Shown here: in pieces, positions 52,061-64,000 of the stretch
Layout: each line of letters opens with the position of its first letter
How positions within the stretch are numbered: the first letter of the stretch is position 1
Assembly: GCA_965153455.1 (NCBI GenBank)
Contig: OZ234497.1
Location: 1,550,001 to 1,614,000, forward strand
Origin: Sphagnum compactum
Lineage: Eukaryota > Bryophyta > Sphagnopsida > Sphagnales
Length of the DNA: 64,000 nucleotides
Direction: 5' to 3'
Translations under genes and position numbers: made by a program
Notes under the pieces: model-generated
What the model was told of the DNA's origin: nothing
Database searches by the model: none
Seen by the model: the letters and a program-made list of their open reading frames with translations, nothing else

Positions 52061-53375
52061 ATGAATTAATAAGTAGGTAGTTTATTTTAAGTAAGTAGGT
52101 AACCTAAGCTCAATAGGTAAGTAACACATAAGTCGTTAGGTGGATAAATTAAGTTGGGTAGGTGAAAAAACATATGCAGGTAGGTAGTTAATTTGCTTAA
52201 ATACAAACTAAATACAACTTTATAAATACAGCAATGGAAACATACCCCCATTATATCATGAATAGAAGTTAACAAAAATACATATACTTTTCAAAAGTTT
52301 CCTAATACACCTATGTATACCAGTAGGGGCTATTTTGACACCCTAGTAATGTGACTAAATTTGGTTCCATGCAATTAATGAGACATATAAACATGATCAT
52401 GAATGAAAAAAATTAATTAATGTGTAGGATGAATAAGTCATTAGTTGCAAATGTGGTTGTAGCATAGTTACAAGAATGGTCAAAGGTGTAAAATTGTTGT
52501 AAAAACAACTAGAGCTAGTTAAAAATGACACTTAATTGCATAGTTGCAAATGCATTGGTTGCATTTTGGGGGATTTCTTTTAATGTAACTCTGTGACCAC
52601 CCTTATTGACATGATCCAATTTAATTTCATCAATTTGCAAAAAGTAAGGTTTCATAAATACCTTAGCAACAGAAGGAGGAGGATTAAAAGGATCAACAAA
52701 AATCGAATGAACTCCATAAATAATATAGGCTACAAAGGCCAGGAAATAACAAAAGCAAAAGGATCAAGAGTAAGAAAAAAATCAACTCCAACAACAAGAA
52801 GCTAGGGGTGGCAAGAAATAGCATTACCAAGATTGGTATCAATGAATGACATATTACAATCTAGAGGAACAACACCATTGACATTGAAGTCCTCAACATG
52901 AGAAATAGACTAAAGGGTTATAGGTATAATCAAACTGACCATCAACAACATGCGAAGAATCAATGAGCAACATCGAAATTTGATCTACTTCAACCTGAAA
53001 CTAAGGTGGATCAAGAAAATTAGGTTCAATTGAGAGAAAATAGCAGATCCATTGTGAGACGGTGATAAATCATCAACTATACTACTATTAGCAAAACCTA
53101 TAAAAGGTGTACAAGGTGTAACAAAATGAGTGGATGAAGATACAAAAACTCATGCAAAAGTTTCTAAAGAAATCTTCTTATTAGAAATGACGAGTTTTTA
53201 AAAAAATTCCATAATTGAACCTTCATCAAGTGAACATCGAATACATGCTTTCATAAAAACAAGATGTTATGAATTATGAAATGAAGCTTGCAAAAGATAC
53301 CCAAAAAAAAATTATAAGAAAAACTGCAATGAAAAAATACTAATGAAATTACAATGAAAGAGTGCAATGGCTAAA

Positions 53376-53690
53376 ACAAAGTGCAAATGAAGGAGGAGGA
53401 GGAGAACGCTTTAAAGAATGTTGCAGCAAATAGCCAACCCTAGAAAATAATGCACATGAAAATCTAAAGCAACGAAAACAAAAACAAAAATTTAAAAAAA
53501 ATGGTTGAAGCAAAATGCAAATGAAGGAAGAAAAACATGTTATAAAACATTGTAACAATTAGCAGATCCTAGAAAAATAATGCAAATGAAGGATTGGAAT
53601 AACATAAAAAAAACAATGGTTAAAGCAAAGTGTAGATGAAGAAGAAGAAAAACGCATTGATCAAACGATGTTGGAATAATTTTGGAATGA
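53376..53690 (+). repeat. Degenerate tandem triplication, about 115-135-bp period
   Basis: Units begin CAAAGTGCAAATGAAGGA (53376), CAAAATGCAAATGAAGGA (53511) and CAAAGTGTAGATGAAGAA (53625). Each continues with an 'aaaacg..tt.....a.atgttg' segment; the first two also share 'cctagaaaataatgca'. Confidence 0.7.
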
Positions 53691-54138
53691 AGAAAAGGAG
53701 AAACATAAACAAAGTAAGAAAAAGAAAAATCAAATGAAACTAACCCTAGCGATAGTGAGTATAAAAACTCCAAGCACATTATTGATGATGATGATGACTT
53801 GAGCTCTAACCTTGTACACTTTGCAGGTGCAGAAAGAAGAAAACAACAAACACGAAAATGACATAGTGTACAAAGTGCAACTTTGCAAGCAAAGAAAGTT
53901 CAAGGGACTAGAAGCAAGTTTATTGTAAACAAAATGAGAAGAAACAGAGAGGTGGAGATAGAAAAGAAGCAAAAAATGAGACGTGGTTTAGGGTTAGAGC
54001 AAGATGGTGGAAAGCGAAGAAAACAAGAAGGAAGAAAGTGAGACATCTTTTTGGGTTAGGGCAAAAAAGTAGAAAGGATTTAAAAAGAAGCCAAAAAGAT
54101 AAAGAAAAGGGTGAAAAATTTAACCAATTCTTTACATG

Positions 54139-54309
54139 AAAAAGGTTTCAATAGGAGGGCCTTCCAGAATTTTCAACCTTGTCACCTCAACAAATTTTCA
54201 CCATGTTGTGACAAAAACAAATCTAATATCATAAATGCACCAAAGTCAAAAAATAAATAAAAATTTAAAGATTTTTGTACAAGAAAAGGTTTCAATAGGA
54301 GGGCCTTCC
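54139..54309 (+). repeat. Direct repeat, about 145-bp period
   Basis: The exact string AAAGGTTTCAATAGGAGGGC plus CTTCC occurs at about 54140-54165 and 54285-54309, with similar following words. Confidence 0.85.
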
Positions 54310-57300
54310 CAAATTTGAGGCCTGTCTTTGAGGTCGTTAATCTTTTAATAGGGATAATAGCTCTCTTCACTTCTTTTTTCATGACTATTTATGTGTAACT
54401 CCCCTTCCAACCCTTTGAAACATTTTCATATGTTAATTTATTTTCTATTTGTGCACCTTCATAGACATAAAAACACATTCACCTCTCTTCTAGTCGTCAT
54501 TTGTGCATAGCTCCATTTGTGACCCACATTTGGAAGTTCATTTGTAAGAAATTTTGCTTCATTTGATTCTATGATTAACATTCAAATGCCCAATTAATTT
54601 TTTGGGTGTTTGATTTTAAAACTTATATTCAAATATCAAAACATACTTTGGTTCAATAATTTTCCAATCTTGATTATTAGTGGGTTGTGGGGTCAATGCA
54701 ACTTGAAAGACATGTTAGTTTTGGGAATTGCTCTAGCAATTCTCAATCTATTGATGCATCAACAAAGGGAAGAACACATGATTCATTCCTACAACATGAA
54801 GAAAATCAACATAGTTTCAATATTTGTTTTTTCCAACAATTACACAACCTTTGACATTGTTTTGTTGCACTATATGAAGGTATTATGCAACAAAGATGTT
54901 AAGGTCCAAACAAGATAACATGAGCCATTAACAATGGTATAATTCTTAAATAATGTTAATTAATTGTAAATTATTATGTTAGACAGTTCTTGGACAATGT
55001 TTTTACACTTTCATTTTCTTGAAAATGTTAGTTGTGGGCTTTAAAATATGTAAATATAGTTATTATATTTTCATTGCATAATTTTCAAATTCATCCAAAT
55101 ACTAAATTAATATATTAAAAAGGGTGTATCGCAAATACATTTCAACATTAATTTCATGTATTCATCTTGTAAACATGTCAAATAAGCATTCGTTACTCAA
55201 AAAATGTCTTCTTTATTTGCATTTACAAGGGTGTCATTGACATAATTTGATAAATGTTGATCCTTGCATTGATGAGAATTATTTCAAAACAACATCTTAC
55301 AAGATTATTCTGAAAGATGAAGATAATTTGATGTCAAGTCTCAAAGGAGACATTTGAATACATTTTCACATTCATTAAAGTGGATTTAAAGTCAACAAAA
55401 GTTGCAAATTTATGCAACATAAATGCATAATCATATTAGTGAATAAATAGGTCATATTGTTTTACATAGGTTAGCCTTCAAGTCATGATAGGCTCCTAAC
55501 ATTATTAAATTATATGGGGTTCAAAATCAAAATTTCCTTTTAAATTGAAAATTTGTTCATTCACTTGTGAAAAAAGTTCGAAATCATTTACAATGGCCAC
55601 AAGGATTAACAATAGATAGAATAAAATACTAGTTCAAAAGATATCAAGGATTAATCAATTGCTTAGGAGTTTTCAACTATACACATATGTATTTTGATTC
55701 ATCTTGGTAGGAGAAATTGGTATAGATCAACTTAATCTAGAAATAGTAAATACAACATGGTGGTTCAAGTTGTGGTGGACATGGGCATGCAATTCATAAA
55801 TTTAATTGTTAGTTGGCATGCTTCTATTAATGACCAATGAATTCTTCACAATAACATACCATTCATAAACTATGAACTTGGAGCTAGAACAAATGGACCA
55901 CATCAAATGTATGAATATCTTATTGCAGATCCTCTAAATTCCAGTGATGATGAATTTTCATTACAGATTGTTTAAGTAGGACAACAATAGGCTCCCATAA
56001 TATTTCCTCCTACCATGTTCCTTCCCATAATATGCTAAAATTAATTATGTTAATTCAAAATTTGTTATATAACTACCTAAAATGACATCTTTATATACCA
56101 ACCTTTTACTATTGCAACCTCTTCGATTTCTTGTTTTTTATATTCTTATTGCATGCATCTTTTGAAATCTCTTTATTTTCTTTCTATTGAAAGCTTGCTT
56201 TGGTTTTTTTTTTTTTTTACAACACTAATGGCCTTTTTATTCATTTTTACTTGTAAATTGTAAAAGAGGAAATTTATGTATTTTATTTTGAAAATATTGG
56301 GAACTCTTTCTTTGTGTTCTATTTATTGCAATTTTGTTGTCCAATTTATTTTATTTTTTGGCAATGCTCATGGGCCTTCTTTTCATTTTTGCCTACATAT
56401 TGTGAAAGAGAAAAACACAAATTTGAAAAAATAGCTTGGGAAAGAAAGTTACAAAACAAAAATTACAAGCTTGAGATTGAGACTCTCATAAGGTATCTCT
56501 TCTATCTATCTTTAGTTGTCTTTTTTTCTTTTTTATGGTATGATACTTGTAATTAAGGTTTCTTTTGGAATTAAAAAAAATGATGAATTTTTTGAAATGT
56601 TCTTGATGTGTGCAAGTTGATTGTGTAGATAGCATTCATGGAAAATAGAAAAGAAGAAACAAAATCTAGAGAACGTGTTTTGTTTCCTATCCAAATTATG
56701 TTTAGTTGGTTGGGAATGGAAATGGATGAGGTCCAAAAGTATTCGGAGCTTTTTTATCAAAAGCAAAAAACAAGAATAAAATACTTGAGAACTATAACTA
56801 AAAGTTCCATTGAGAATATGTTGAAAGTCAATTCTTTTGGCATCCAAAACTCTTTTTCAAAATGCTAAAATATTTCTTCTCTTGGAGAAGAGAAATTTAG
56901 ATACACATTAGACAACAAACATAAATGTTTTTCTTTGACAGGTTTGATTATTTTTGGACAAACACTTGTAGAAAACCCCCCTTTTTAAAAAAGTTTTCAA
57001 CTATGTGACATTTGCAACTATGTTTGAATTGGGACTTTTTAAATCTTTAAATAAAATTATGATAACTACCAATTAAGTCAACTCATCTACTATATTGGTA
57101 TATAATTGAAAACATTTTTCAATTATGTGGTCATTTGTCGAATATTCCCAGCATCAACAATGTCTCCAAATTAAACATCCAACTATGTTGCTAAACAGTG
57201 TGAAACATGTTTCAACTAAAGGGCCATTTTCAAAATATTCTTGGCATTTTAGGTTCTTTAGTTGGCACACAATCAAAACATTAAGTAATGTCGAACTATT

Positions 57301-57419
57301 TTGGTGACACCATCAACACACATATATGGATGATAAAATGTACTAGAAGATGGATGAAATGCAGCCTTGTTTGTAACTTTATTACAATTATCTCTTTCAA
57401 CTAGGCCAAATAATTAATA

Positions 57420-59520
57420 GACAATTTTAATTTTATACATATGATATTTTAATATTTATTTAAAATGATGATAACATTAAATTATATGTAAATTTTATTT
57501 GTATAAATAAATAGTTTTTTTTTGTGCATATAGATATTAAATTTTAATTTTTGAATAAAGTTTAAAGAAAACCTAACATATCTATTAGTAATAATGTTTA
57601 TGCTCAATACACATGTAATTTATATTTTTTATGCAAATCATTATTACATATCAAGTAACGTGATACATAATCAATAATATTGTGCAAATATAATGTTTAT
57701 TCATTTGATACACATGATATTTTAATATTTGTTCAAAATTATGATATGAACTCATTAAATAATAATGTAACCTATGTCGTTGGCCCAAGTTTGAATGCAT
57801 TCAATTGAATTTTCCTTCCAAACCCTTTCTTGCAATTTTTAAAAAATTTCAACAACAATACCCACTAAAAATTCAATAATATTGTTCACATTTTAAGTAT
57901 CAAAATTACAACATCAACTTTATTAAATCAAACTTGGTAAGGGCTTTCTAACAATACCAAGAATGCCTCCAAATTCGAATATAGTTTTCAATCTTAGTTT
58001 TTTTTTTAATTCAATGAAAAAATGGTTCAATATTCAATAGATTCCACATTGTAGCTCCAAACATTGTAAACTAAATCGGTGCACCCTTACTCATTGAGAA
58101 CTTTTTGATGATAAGTTCCATAGCATAACCTAAAACATTGTGGTTTGGGAAATATCATTATGACAAAAATAAAATAACTACTTTCCTTCATGGATAGATA
58201 ATGTAACATGTGTTGTTGGCCCTAAGTGTGAACACATTCAACTCATTTACCCTTCTAAACCCGATTTTTTGTATTTTTTTGAATTTTCAACAACAAAATT
58301 CATTCAAAATTCAATATCTTCCACACCTTAAGTATGAAAATAATGAAATAAACTTCACTAAATTAGACTCAATGGCTACTTTCCAACAACACCAAGTACA
58401 CCTTTGGATTTGAATAGTAATAAAATGGTTCAATAATCAATAACCTTTGCATCATAGTTGCAAAAAATTTCAATCCAACTCATTAGTGCACCCCTACTCA
58501 TTGTTAAGTTTTCAAAGATATCAATAACATTACATGAAAAAATTTGGTTTGGGAAATCTCAACATGATATAACAAAACAAAATAAACTATCTACCTTCAT
58601 AAATATATTTAATTACATGTAAATTTTTTTTGTATAAAATGAATGGTTATGTAAGATGCAAATATTTTTATGTGCACATAAATATTAAAATTTTATTTAA
58701 AAATAAGATTCTAATAAATTCTAAAATATAAATTTATAATAGTGTGCATGTTTAGTACACATAATTATTATTTATTTGTAGAGTGAATTTGAGCTTATAA
58801 CATATGAAATAATGATACATAATTAATAATTCTTTATGTTTATTCATTTTTATGCACATGATATCTAAATATTTGCTTTAAATTGGCTTAAAATTTCATT
58901 AAGCATTAAAGTACATGTACATTTTATTTGTGTAGATGAATGGTTATGTATAATGCAAGTATTGTTTTGTGCAGATAAATATTGAAATTTAATTTCAAAA
59001 TGAAATTTAAGAAAATTCTGAAATATGAATTTGTAATAATGTATGTTCAATATATGCAATTTATTATTTTTTTGTGAATCAAATTTTTGTTCACAACAAA
59101 TCAAGTAATAAAAAAAAATTAATAATTTTTGTGGAACCTCAATTTTTCTTCATTTTTATACATATGATCTCTCAATATATGTTATAAAAATTAATTAATG
59201 ATCAAGGTCCATATAAATGTTTTTGGTATACATATTGAATGGTTATAAATAACGATTTTTTTTTACACATTAATATTACACTTTAATTTGAAATTAAAAT
59301 TTTAAGGAAATTATAAATATAAATCAACTTAATAAATGTGCATGCCAATAATTTATTAAATCTATGTCAATTCAATTTTATTTTATAACATATCAAGTAA
59401 TGATATTTAATTAATATTTTTTGGAATGTGTTCAATACATGTTTAATATATTATTTCCATGTAGATTCAATTTTAGTTTACAACATATCATGTAGTAATA
59501 CATAATTAATATATTTTTTA
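57420..59520 (+). repeat. Diverged satellite-like array of about 0.3-kb units
   Basis: Recurring words 'acatgatattttaatattt(g/a)', 'acatgtaaattttatttgt', 'gaatggttatgta', 'aaatattgaaatttaattt' and 'aacatatcaagtaatgatacataattaata' appear around 57430, 57710, 58610, 58860, 59155 and 59400. Within it, 57768-58190 and 58198-58610 are a clearer duplication of about 425 bp ('taatgtaac.t.tg..gttggccc.aagt' to 'aacta.ctttccttcat'). Non-coding. Confidence 0.6.
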
Positions 59521-60942
59521 AAAATTATTTTTATTCAAATGTTGATTATTATTTCCAATATGTTTTTCATTTTTTCATTTTATTAGCAATGTTTTTTTAA
59601 TGATTAATGTATAATAATGATTAAAATAATTAGTAAAGATATTTGATAAATTATTATATAATTTCAAAAATATTATTATTTATCAGTATTATGTTTTTAA
59701 TATTTTTGTATTTTTTAATTTAATATTTATTATATTAGTTTGTAATAATTCTAACAAGTTAGATGAAAATATGAATAGTAATATTTAAATAACTAGCCTA
59801 ACCGAACTACTAGCTACAATATTATTATTGATGTTTTTGTTGTAATTATAGCCAATTATTAATTATCACTACATTATAATTATTATTTTAATTCAAACAT
59901 CATTTAAATAGTATTGTCGAATATTTATATTGTAGTTTTTCTTGTTTTATGAAGTGTTAATAAGAAGTTATAATGAATTTGGAATTTTTAGAAATATTTA
60001 GTAATAATTAATAATTAATAATTATTTAATTATTTAAAAGATAACTACATTTAATTGCTGATTTTAGAAAAATAGTGAATCATCATATTATTTGAAAATG
60101 ATGATAACGTGTTTAATTCTTTAATTATACAACTATACAACTAAAAATAGTTTATGAATAGTTATTATAAACAATTAAAGTAAGTTGTTACACCTAGGTT
60201 AAGTAGATTATTAGTTTAGGTCTAGGGTTAACTAAGTTTAAACTAGCTTGTGTAATTAAGTTACAATAAGGTTACAACTAGGTTACAATTAAATTTTTTA
60301 TCCCATATTGTTTGATTTCCATTCCATGAATTTAAACTATATAAAATAATGCATTAAGATTGTTGGAGAACATAATAAACATGAAAATGTAATAGTCATT
60401 TGGGATGGGCCAATCAAAGATATTCACCTTTAAAAGCTAAACCAAATGAAATAGGATTTCATTTATTATATGTCATATGGCATAGGTATAGGTGTCACAT
60501 GCACGAAAAACTATAAAAACAAGAATTAAACCAAAAACACAACAGGAAAAACAAATCACAAGAAATGCAAGCCTAAATATAATCCAAGACTGGAAACATA
60601 AAGACGCAAGGTAAGAACATGATATATGTTAGAAGATGATTCAATCAAAATTTTATTCTGATAACGTATTAAGACAAAGGTTATGATAAGAAAGTGTACC
60701 CAAAACTGGTGTTGACCATACCAAAGGTAATGGGAGGTCCTACCCTTATTTATATCCCCTTGGGGACCTAGCTCAAGAAAGCTTCTTGAAAAGCTTTCTA
60801 ACTAATAATAAACTAAAAATCAATTAAAAGTTATCTAAGGGTTAACTCATATTATACCCCATTAAGGACTAGCTCAAACATAGAGGCTTCCATGTGTATG
60901 TAATGAACTAAGAATTAACTGAGAGTTAACAATGATGCAAAT

Positions 60943-61107
60943 AATGATGTACGCGATTATGTTTGTACAAACGATGATGTAAGTGACTATGTTGGTGCAA
61001 ACAATGATGCAAACGACTACGTTAGTGCAATCAATGATGTAAGCGATTGTGTTGGTGTAATCGATGATGCAAGTGACTATGTTAATGCAAGTGATGATGC
61101 AAGCGAC
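60943..61107 (+). repeat. 30-bp minisatellite, 5.5 copies
   Basis: Units of exactly 30 bp (GATGATGTAAGTGACTATGT then TGGTGCAAAC in the second copy) run from 60943 to 61092 plus a half copy. Changes are mostly transitions (gtaagc/gcaagt). The period is a multiple of three, but stops interrupt it, so no protein is proposed. Confidence 0.95.
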
Positions 61108-61272
61108 AAGTGATTATGATATCTGTGACACTAGGCTTAACATACGTGCCTAGGTTTAGCCATAACTTAAATCTAAGTTAAATGGCCCATGTTTAGGTTT
61201 AGCCTAAGTGTATGTAGGTTAGACCTAACCTACATTTATGCACCATGTGGCCTATCCTATTAAAGTGGATGT

Positions 61273-61540
61273 GCCACATGTCATTCAACTATTTGTTGAC
61301 CCCAAACCTTATGAACATGTCACATGTCATTAATTATTTGTTGATTTCAAACTTTGTGAACATGTCATATGTCATTTAACTATTTGTTGACCCCAATCTT
61401 TGTGAACATGTCACATGTCATATTATTTGTTGACCCCAAACTTTTTAAGCATGACATTTGTCATTTGATTATTCGTTGAACTTAAATTTTGTGAATGTGC
61501 CACATGTCAACATTGTGAATGTGTTATGTTCACTAAACAA
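61273..61540 (+). repeat. About 46-bp minisatellite, 5-6 copies
   Basis: Head-to-tail units of the form CACATGTCATT...TATTTGTTGACCCCAAACTT...GTGAACATGT, progressively diverged towards the right. Non-coding. Confidence 0.9.
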
Positions 61541-61601
61541 TTAACCAAATGTTCAATTTACATAGTTGTAACATAGTTGAAATCTTTAACTTACATAGTT
61601 G

Positions 61602-62424
61602 CTGACGCGTTCCCAAGCTCCTTGATAGATTCAAGAAGAATCTAAAATAGTGAACAACGGAAATGTTAGGAGCTTGGGGCAGCTCCCATCTCTCAGCACT
61701 TCAAAGGGGTAGAGGGGCATGCTGAGGCTCCGGGATGGGATTAGGAAGCGTAACAAGCATTCTAATTATTCACTCGAATCTGCATCAATCCAACCAACAA
61801 GTTGGTTAGAATACTGTTTGGAGCACCTTGGTGCTAGGACAAGCCACGGGCGACTTTGGACTCACAAGATTCACCACGGCCTAGACTCGGGGGAAACCAC
61901 CACCTTCCCCCATATAGTATTCTCTGCGTCTCTTTGCGGTGCTTACATCCGAATGGTTTTTTGTCCTGGGACTCCCAAGGAGGAGTTTCGAAACTATCAA
62001 GGTTTGGACTCCCGCAACTTTGCGAGACTATAACTCTTTGCTTAGACCTCCGATCGGGATGAGGTCTAAAGCAAATTTGTAGCTCTCATTGAGAGCTTTC
62101 CAACGATGTGTTACACTCTGCATGCACGCACAGGGGTCAGGTCGATTCCCAACTTTTTGTGGGCGGGAGTCAAACTGCCAATTTGATTCCCGGCCTTTCT
62201 TTTTGCCACAACTTGTGCTGCTGGTGTCCAAATGGGTCATGCAAGCCCATTTTAGACATCTACATTTCAATAGCTTTCCAATGATATAAAGAACTTGTCA
62301 ATGCAAGGTGTTTTGGCCCTTGCAATCGCTCTCTAAAGTTTCAGGAGTCCCATTAGTCTCCCAAGTTCCCATTTCGGGAGTGTGAGTCTTCATCTTCACA
62401 CTCTCTCAAGATTGGGGCTGCGAC
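61602..62424 (-). mobile_element. Probable solo LTR (823 bp) nested in element B
   Basis: A distinctly GC-richer block interrupts AT-rich DNA and is flanked by identical AGTTG pentamers (61597-61601 and 62425-62429), the 5-bp duplication typical of LTR retrotransposons. On the minus strand it begins (T)GTCGCAGCCCC and ends CGCGTCAG(CA), close to TG...CA termini. Internal wording such as the 'gagagctttccaacgatgtg' region resembles that often seen in plant Ty3/gypsy LTRs (from memory). No gag-pol and no second LTR are present in the window. ORFs inside are incidental. Confidence 0.55.
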
Positions 62425-62785
62425 AGTTGCATCTTAGTTGAAATTGTAATTATATTTTTGGTTAACGCCATGCCTAATCAATGGATGAAGTTCATCCATT
62501 AGTCCAATGTAGTTGACAACATCCCTCAATCAGATTGGTAGATCAATCTTCAACTAAATTGGTAAGTAATGGCTATTGTTGTGGTGTTGACACGTGGCAT
62601 ACATTTTCGATTATAATTTCATTCTCAACTTATACTTGTTAACATTATTGGTTAGTAGTTGCAAAAAAATTTCCTAATTGCAAAAAACAAGTTGCAACTA
62701 TAGATGTAAATTTTCATTTGTTTTGTAGTTGAACACTAGTTGAAAACATAGTTACAAAAGGGGGGGGGGTTTCTATTAATGTGAT

Positions 62786-64000
62786 AGGTCAGTAAGCATC
62801 ATTGCCAACGTTGTTTTTCTGTAATGATTCGTAGTAACAATGGTATTTCGTGCAAGGGCCGTAATAAGTAGTTGTGGTCATAATAACAACAACAAGATTG
62901 CCTATCCATAGTAGATGAATTAGTGTTGGTGCTGGTTGTGGAGGATCACAAGTCTTTTTTGCAAATGTTGTAACGAGTGTCTTTTTGATAAAAACTGAAA
63001 TAAATATGGAAAGGACACAAATACGACACATGATGTGATTGTTTCTAAAGGATTTGTTGTAGTTAAGCAAAATGTGAATACAACAAGCTTTGTTGTCATG
63101 AACAATAAGTATGTATTAAAATGTGCAACTTGAGTTACAAGGGCTTTTGCAGGGTTTCAAAGGTTGTTGTAAATGTGAGCCGAAAAATAAAATAAAATGC
63201 TGCCATGTTGGAGGGTAGAGTGCAAGGTATGTTAGCACCCATGTGAAGGATAATATGCTAGGGACTGATGTATTGGAGTAAACAAGAATCCAAACATAGA
63301 ACTCAAGAGCCCATGTTTCAATCCACATTGTCATGAATGCACCTTTTGACATGAAATTAGATAAGGGAGAATGCATTTTGGTGCACATTATCTATCCTTG
63401 ATGTTTGGTGAGCTTCATCAATTTACTTTGGGCATTCTTTTGACAAGAACAACTCACACTTTGTTGGTTTCGACTTTGGTGGTAAAACCAACCAAGTTTT
63501 TATCTTCATTTTGTATTTTCATTTTTGTGTTTATTGATTTCTTTTCTATATGTATGAAAGATAGATCTATGTAATGTGTGCTAGAAATGCACTACATGTC
63601 TTTATTATCCGTTAACATTAAACTTGTACATATTCATTGGTGCAAATATTGTGTAGATAGATTTGAACTCAGTCATGACACGACAACTACAATAGTGGCC
63701 TAGATGTGTGCAGCGGTGGCATTTGGTTGGAGGGGACTTTTGAAGTTGTCACACCTATTGTTTCCATTAATGATGTTAGCTTATTGTTAATAGAGGTTTC
63801 TAAATGGAAATGGGGTATTTAGGTGTGTGAAACTGACTTACAACGGGCTTTTGCACCTTAAAGATTCTTGTTAGAGCCTTACTGAGCCACTATATCAATT
63901 CTCATTTTTCAGAGTAGAAGTGTGATTTGTTGGTTCTTGCACAAATAGGGATTTCCTTTTCCATTTTCATAAGTTATAACTCCTTGACCTTTGTAGTGCT
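62786..64000. other. Intergenic DNA to the window end
   Basis: No gene is supported; the ORFs at 63116-63388 and 62789-63070 (minus) have no recognisable domains. The window may end inside further repeat DNA. Confidence 0.5.

Larger units (their letters stand above)
50507..52590 (+). mobile_element. Large AT-rich non-autonomous element, copy A
   Basis: Ends resemble imperfect inverted repeats: left CATTAAAGG...CACCCAAAC...CAACACATTTGC, right (reverse complement) CATTAAAAGAAATCCCCCAAA...GCATTTGCAAC. Inside, in order: TAGTTGCAAA repeats, two GACACGTGGCA motifs, a GGTA microsatellite (50930-51065), 'ttgattggctcatcc', 'atgggataaaaatt', an extremely AT-rich palindromic core (51340-52060) and more GGTA. 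The same landmarks occur in reverse in 56969-62785. No ORF. Confidence 0.5.
52591..56968. other. AT-rich intergenic DNA with local duplications
   Basis: No gene is supported; the ORFs are low-complexity. Local repeats are listed separately (53376-53690, 54139-54309). A purine-rich run extends from about 53340 to 54120. Confidence 0.55.
56969..62785 (-). mobile_element. Large AT-rich element, copy B, inverted relative to copy A
   Basis: The left end TAGAAAACCCCCCTTTTT...AGTTTTCAACTATGTG and the right end (reverse complement TAGAAACCCCCCCCCCTTTT...ATGTTTTCAACTAGTG) form imperfect inverted repeats. Its right terminus shares CATTAA(T/A)AGAAA(C/T)CCCCC with copy A. Internal landmarks of copy A appear here reversed: GACACGTGGCA (62589), 'ggatgggccaatcaaag' (60400-60416), 'tttttatcccatat' (60297) and an AT-rich core (59520-60180). 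It contains tandem arrays and a solo-LTR-like insertion. No transposase is seen. Borders are uncertain and no target duplication was identified. Confidence 0.45.

Noticed and set aside
60943-61540. Regular repeats considered as a CRISPR array
   Set aside because: They are directly adjacent tandem units without unique spacers, in plant DNA, so they are minisatellites.
61719-62289. ORFs inside the GC-rich insertion
   Set aside because: No domain, and overlapping frames on both strands are equally open; they fit LTR sequence rather than a gene.

Overview
This window looks like nuclear DNA of a land plant. The genes are sparse and interrupted by GT-AG introns, the products are plant proteins (sterol squalene epoxidase, pectate lyase-like protein, Em/LEA_5 protein, plant receptor-like-cytoplasmic-type kinase, DYW-class PPR remnant), and most of the sequence is AT-rich repeat-derived DNA. 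The PPR remnant's wording and the atypical LEA_5 N-terminus suggest a seedless plant such as a fern, but that is an inference from memory. No bacterial, organellar or viral genome organisation is visible.

Layout. From 1 to about 2.9 kb: repeats (a dispersed hairpin repeat, GA microsatellites, a 20-bp minisatellite). At 2897-6893 (+): a complete eight-exon squalene epoxidase gene encoding 543 aa. From 6.9 to 15.1 kb: no securely called gene, only one long ATG-poor ORF and a few exon-like pieces. At 15150-15905 (+): a broken PPR gene. At 16580-18496 (-): an intronless 638-aa protein kinase with an unrecognised N-terminal half and a C-terminal membrane segment. At 20210-22336 (+): a six-exon GDSL esterase of the isoamyl-acetate-esterase type (257 aa). 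From 22.3 to 39.5 kb: AT-rich intergenic DNA with two related MITE-like elements (one with a clean 6-bp target duplication), another inverted-repeat element and several tandem duplications. At 39580-41546 (+): a five-exon pectate lyase-like gene (348 aa). At 45406-46059 (-): a two-exon Em/LEA_5 gene (133 aa) that is too fragmented to stand out as a long ORF. From 46.5 to 64 kb: AT-rich repeats, dominated by two related non-coding elements in opposite orientation (about 50.5-52.6 kb and about 57.0-62.8 kb). The second contains satellite-like arrays and a GC-richer insertion of 823 bp with 5-bp flanking duplications, likely a solo LTR.

The genes do not form a pathway or cluster. Squalene epoxidase acts in sterol synthesis, the esterase in small-ester hydrolysis, the lyase on pectate, the kinase in signalling and the LEA protein in desiccation tolerance. 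The most unusual items are the kinase architecture, the LEA_5 protein with a non-canonical KGG-repeat N-terminus, the pair of inverted AT-rich elements carrying G-box/ABRE motifs, and the ACCGATGG motif array between the divergent kinase and esterase genes. Splice junctions were placed by hand from GT/AG signals, reading phase and remembered family sequence, so single-junction errors are possible.
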